Of a stretch of 5,288 nt of DNA, positions 4,856 through 5,288 are shown piece by piece. The translations under genes and the position numbers were made by a program. The first letter of the stretch is position 1. Every line of letters starts with the position of its first letter. The DNA comes from Pseudomonadota bacterium (lineage in GTDB: Bacteria; Pseudomonadota; Alphaproteobacteria; Rhizobiales; Hyphomicrobiaceae): the NCBI GenBank assembly GCA_021812845.1, contig JAKAML010000129.1, positions 1 through 5,288 of the forward strand. Direction: 5' to 3'. The notes beneath the pieces are model-generated. The model was not told the DNA's origin, ran no database searches, and saw only the letters and a list, made by a program, of their open reading frames with translations.

Positions 4856-5288
4856 GTGGCAGTTCTGAGATCCGTCATCCGCGGCGTCGGCGCCGCGCTG
4901 CCGAAGCGCGTGATGACCAACGACGACATGTCGAAGATCGTCGAGACGACCGACGACTGGATCGTCGAGCGCACCGGAATCCGCCAGCGGCACATCGCCG
5001 ACGACAACGAGACGACAGCCAGCCTCGGCATCGCCGCGGCCCGGCAGGCGCTGATCCGCGCCGCCATCGATCCGGTCGACGTCGATCTCGTGATCTGCGC
5101 CACGGCAACGCCGGACCGCACGTTTCCCGCCACGGCGGTCAAGATCCAGCACGGGCTCGGCGTCACCAAGGGCGCGGCCTTCGACGTGCAGGCGGTCTGC
5201 TCGGGCTTCGTCTACGCGCTGACGACGGCGGACGCCTTCCTTCGAACGGGGCAATTCAAGCGCGCGGTCGTCGTCGGTTCGGAGACGT
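4856..5288 (+). CDS. fabH: Beta-ketoacyl-ACP synthase III (KAS III), N-terminal part
   Basis: FabH condenses an acyl-CoA primer, usually acetyl-CoA, with malonyl-ACP to begin fatty acid synthesis. The window holds the first 144 residues of a protein normally about 320-330 long; it is cut by the right edge, not broken. The start is GTG, set by GAGGAG at 4842-4847 with 8-base spacing and by the N-terminus [20 protein letters not shown], which aligns with the family start. Motifs seen: [18 protein letters not shown] (31-48), the CoA-binding loop region; [15 protein letters not shown] (80-94); and the active-site [11 protein letters not shown] (108-118) with nucleophile Cys115. The catalytic His and Asn lie beyond the window. 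plsX immediately upstream makes this a lipid-initiation pair. Confidence 0.96.
   Translation, partial: MAVLRSVIRGVGAALPKRVMTNDDMSKIVETTDDWIVERTGIRQRHIADDNETTASLGIAAARQALIRAAIDPVDVDLVICATATPDRTFPATAVKIQHGLGVTKGAAFDVQAVCSGFVYALTTADAFLRTGQFKRAVVVGSET

Noticed and set aside
4613..5254. 213-codon minus-strand ORF opposite fabH and the plsX end
   Set aside because: Antisense to clear fabH coding sequence and crossing the plsX-fabH spacer; no domain.
1..5288. Mobile element, CRISPR array, tRNA or toxin-antitoxin pair
   Set aside because: No terminal repeats, spaced direct repeats, cloverleaf, transposase or toxin-like product was seen; base use is uniform across the window.

Overview
The window reads as a stretch of chromosome from a high-GC alphaproteobacterium, most likely Hyphomicrobiales (Rhizobiales). 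The evidence is very strong G/C preference at codon third positions, an alphaproteobacterial-type ubiquinol-cytochrome c chaperone, and the gene order bamE (divergent) / chaperone / DUF177 / plsX / fabH, which I recall as common in that class. I would not name a genus. Nothing here looks mobile: I see no integrase, transposase, insertion sequence, phage gene, tRNA, rRNA or CRISPR repeat. It is mostly core housekeeping DNA.

Left part (1-868). The C-terminal end of a membrane-bound proton-pumping pyrophosphatase (hppA) enters from the left edge and stops at 288. It is followed by a repeat-rich 3' region that can fold into two competing hairpins, then by a strong intrinsic terminator. The terminator is shared with a convergent minus-strand gene for a small LysM lipoprotein (458-868).

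Middle part (869-2342). Divergent from the LysM gene is a four-helix DUF486/DMT-family membrane protein (1043-1399). Next comes a 43-codon ORF with a near-perfect Shine-Dalgarno sequence (1509-1640), unrecognised and easily missed by length cut-offs. On the minus strand lies bamE (1676-2119, GTG start preferred), coding for an outer-membrane assembly lipoprotein. GC-rich hairpins without T-tracts sit after the DUF486 gene and between the small ORF and bamE.

Right part (2343-5288). This is a plus-strand cluster. A ubiquinol-cytochrome c chaperone-family gene overlaps a DUF177/YceD gene at ATGATG. A 220-bp gap with a candidate promoter and a strong leader hairpin follows. Then come plsX (3660-4760) and the first 144 codons of fabH (GTG start at 4856), which runs off the right edge. 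PlsX and FabH together tie the start of fatty acid synthesis to phospholipid synthesis. The genes before them concern respiratory complex III assembly and, by homology, ribosome biogenesis. rpmF, which lies between yceD and plsX in many bacteria, is absent from this gap.

I found no convincing undescribed multi-gene system. The items most worth a second look are the 43-aa ORF, the alternative-hairpin arrangement after hppA, and the structured plsX leader.
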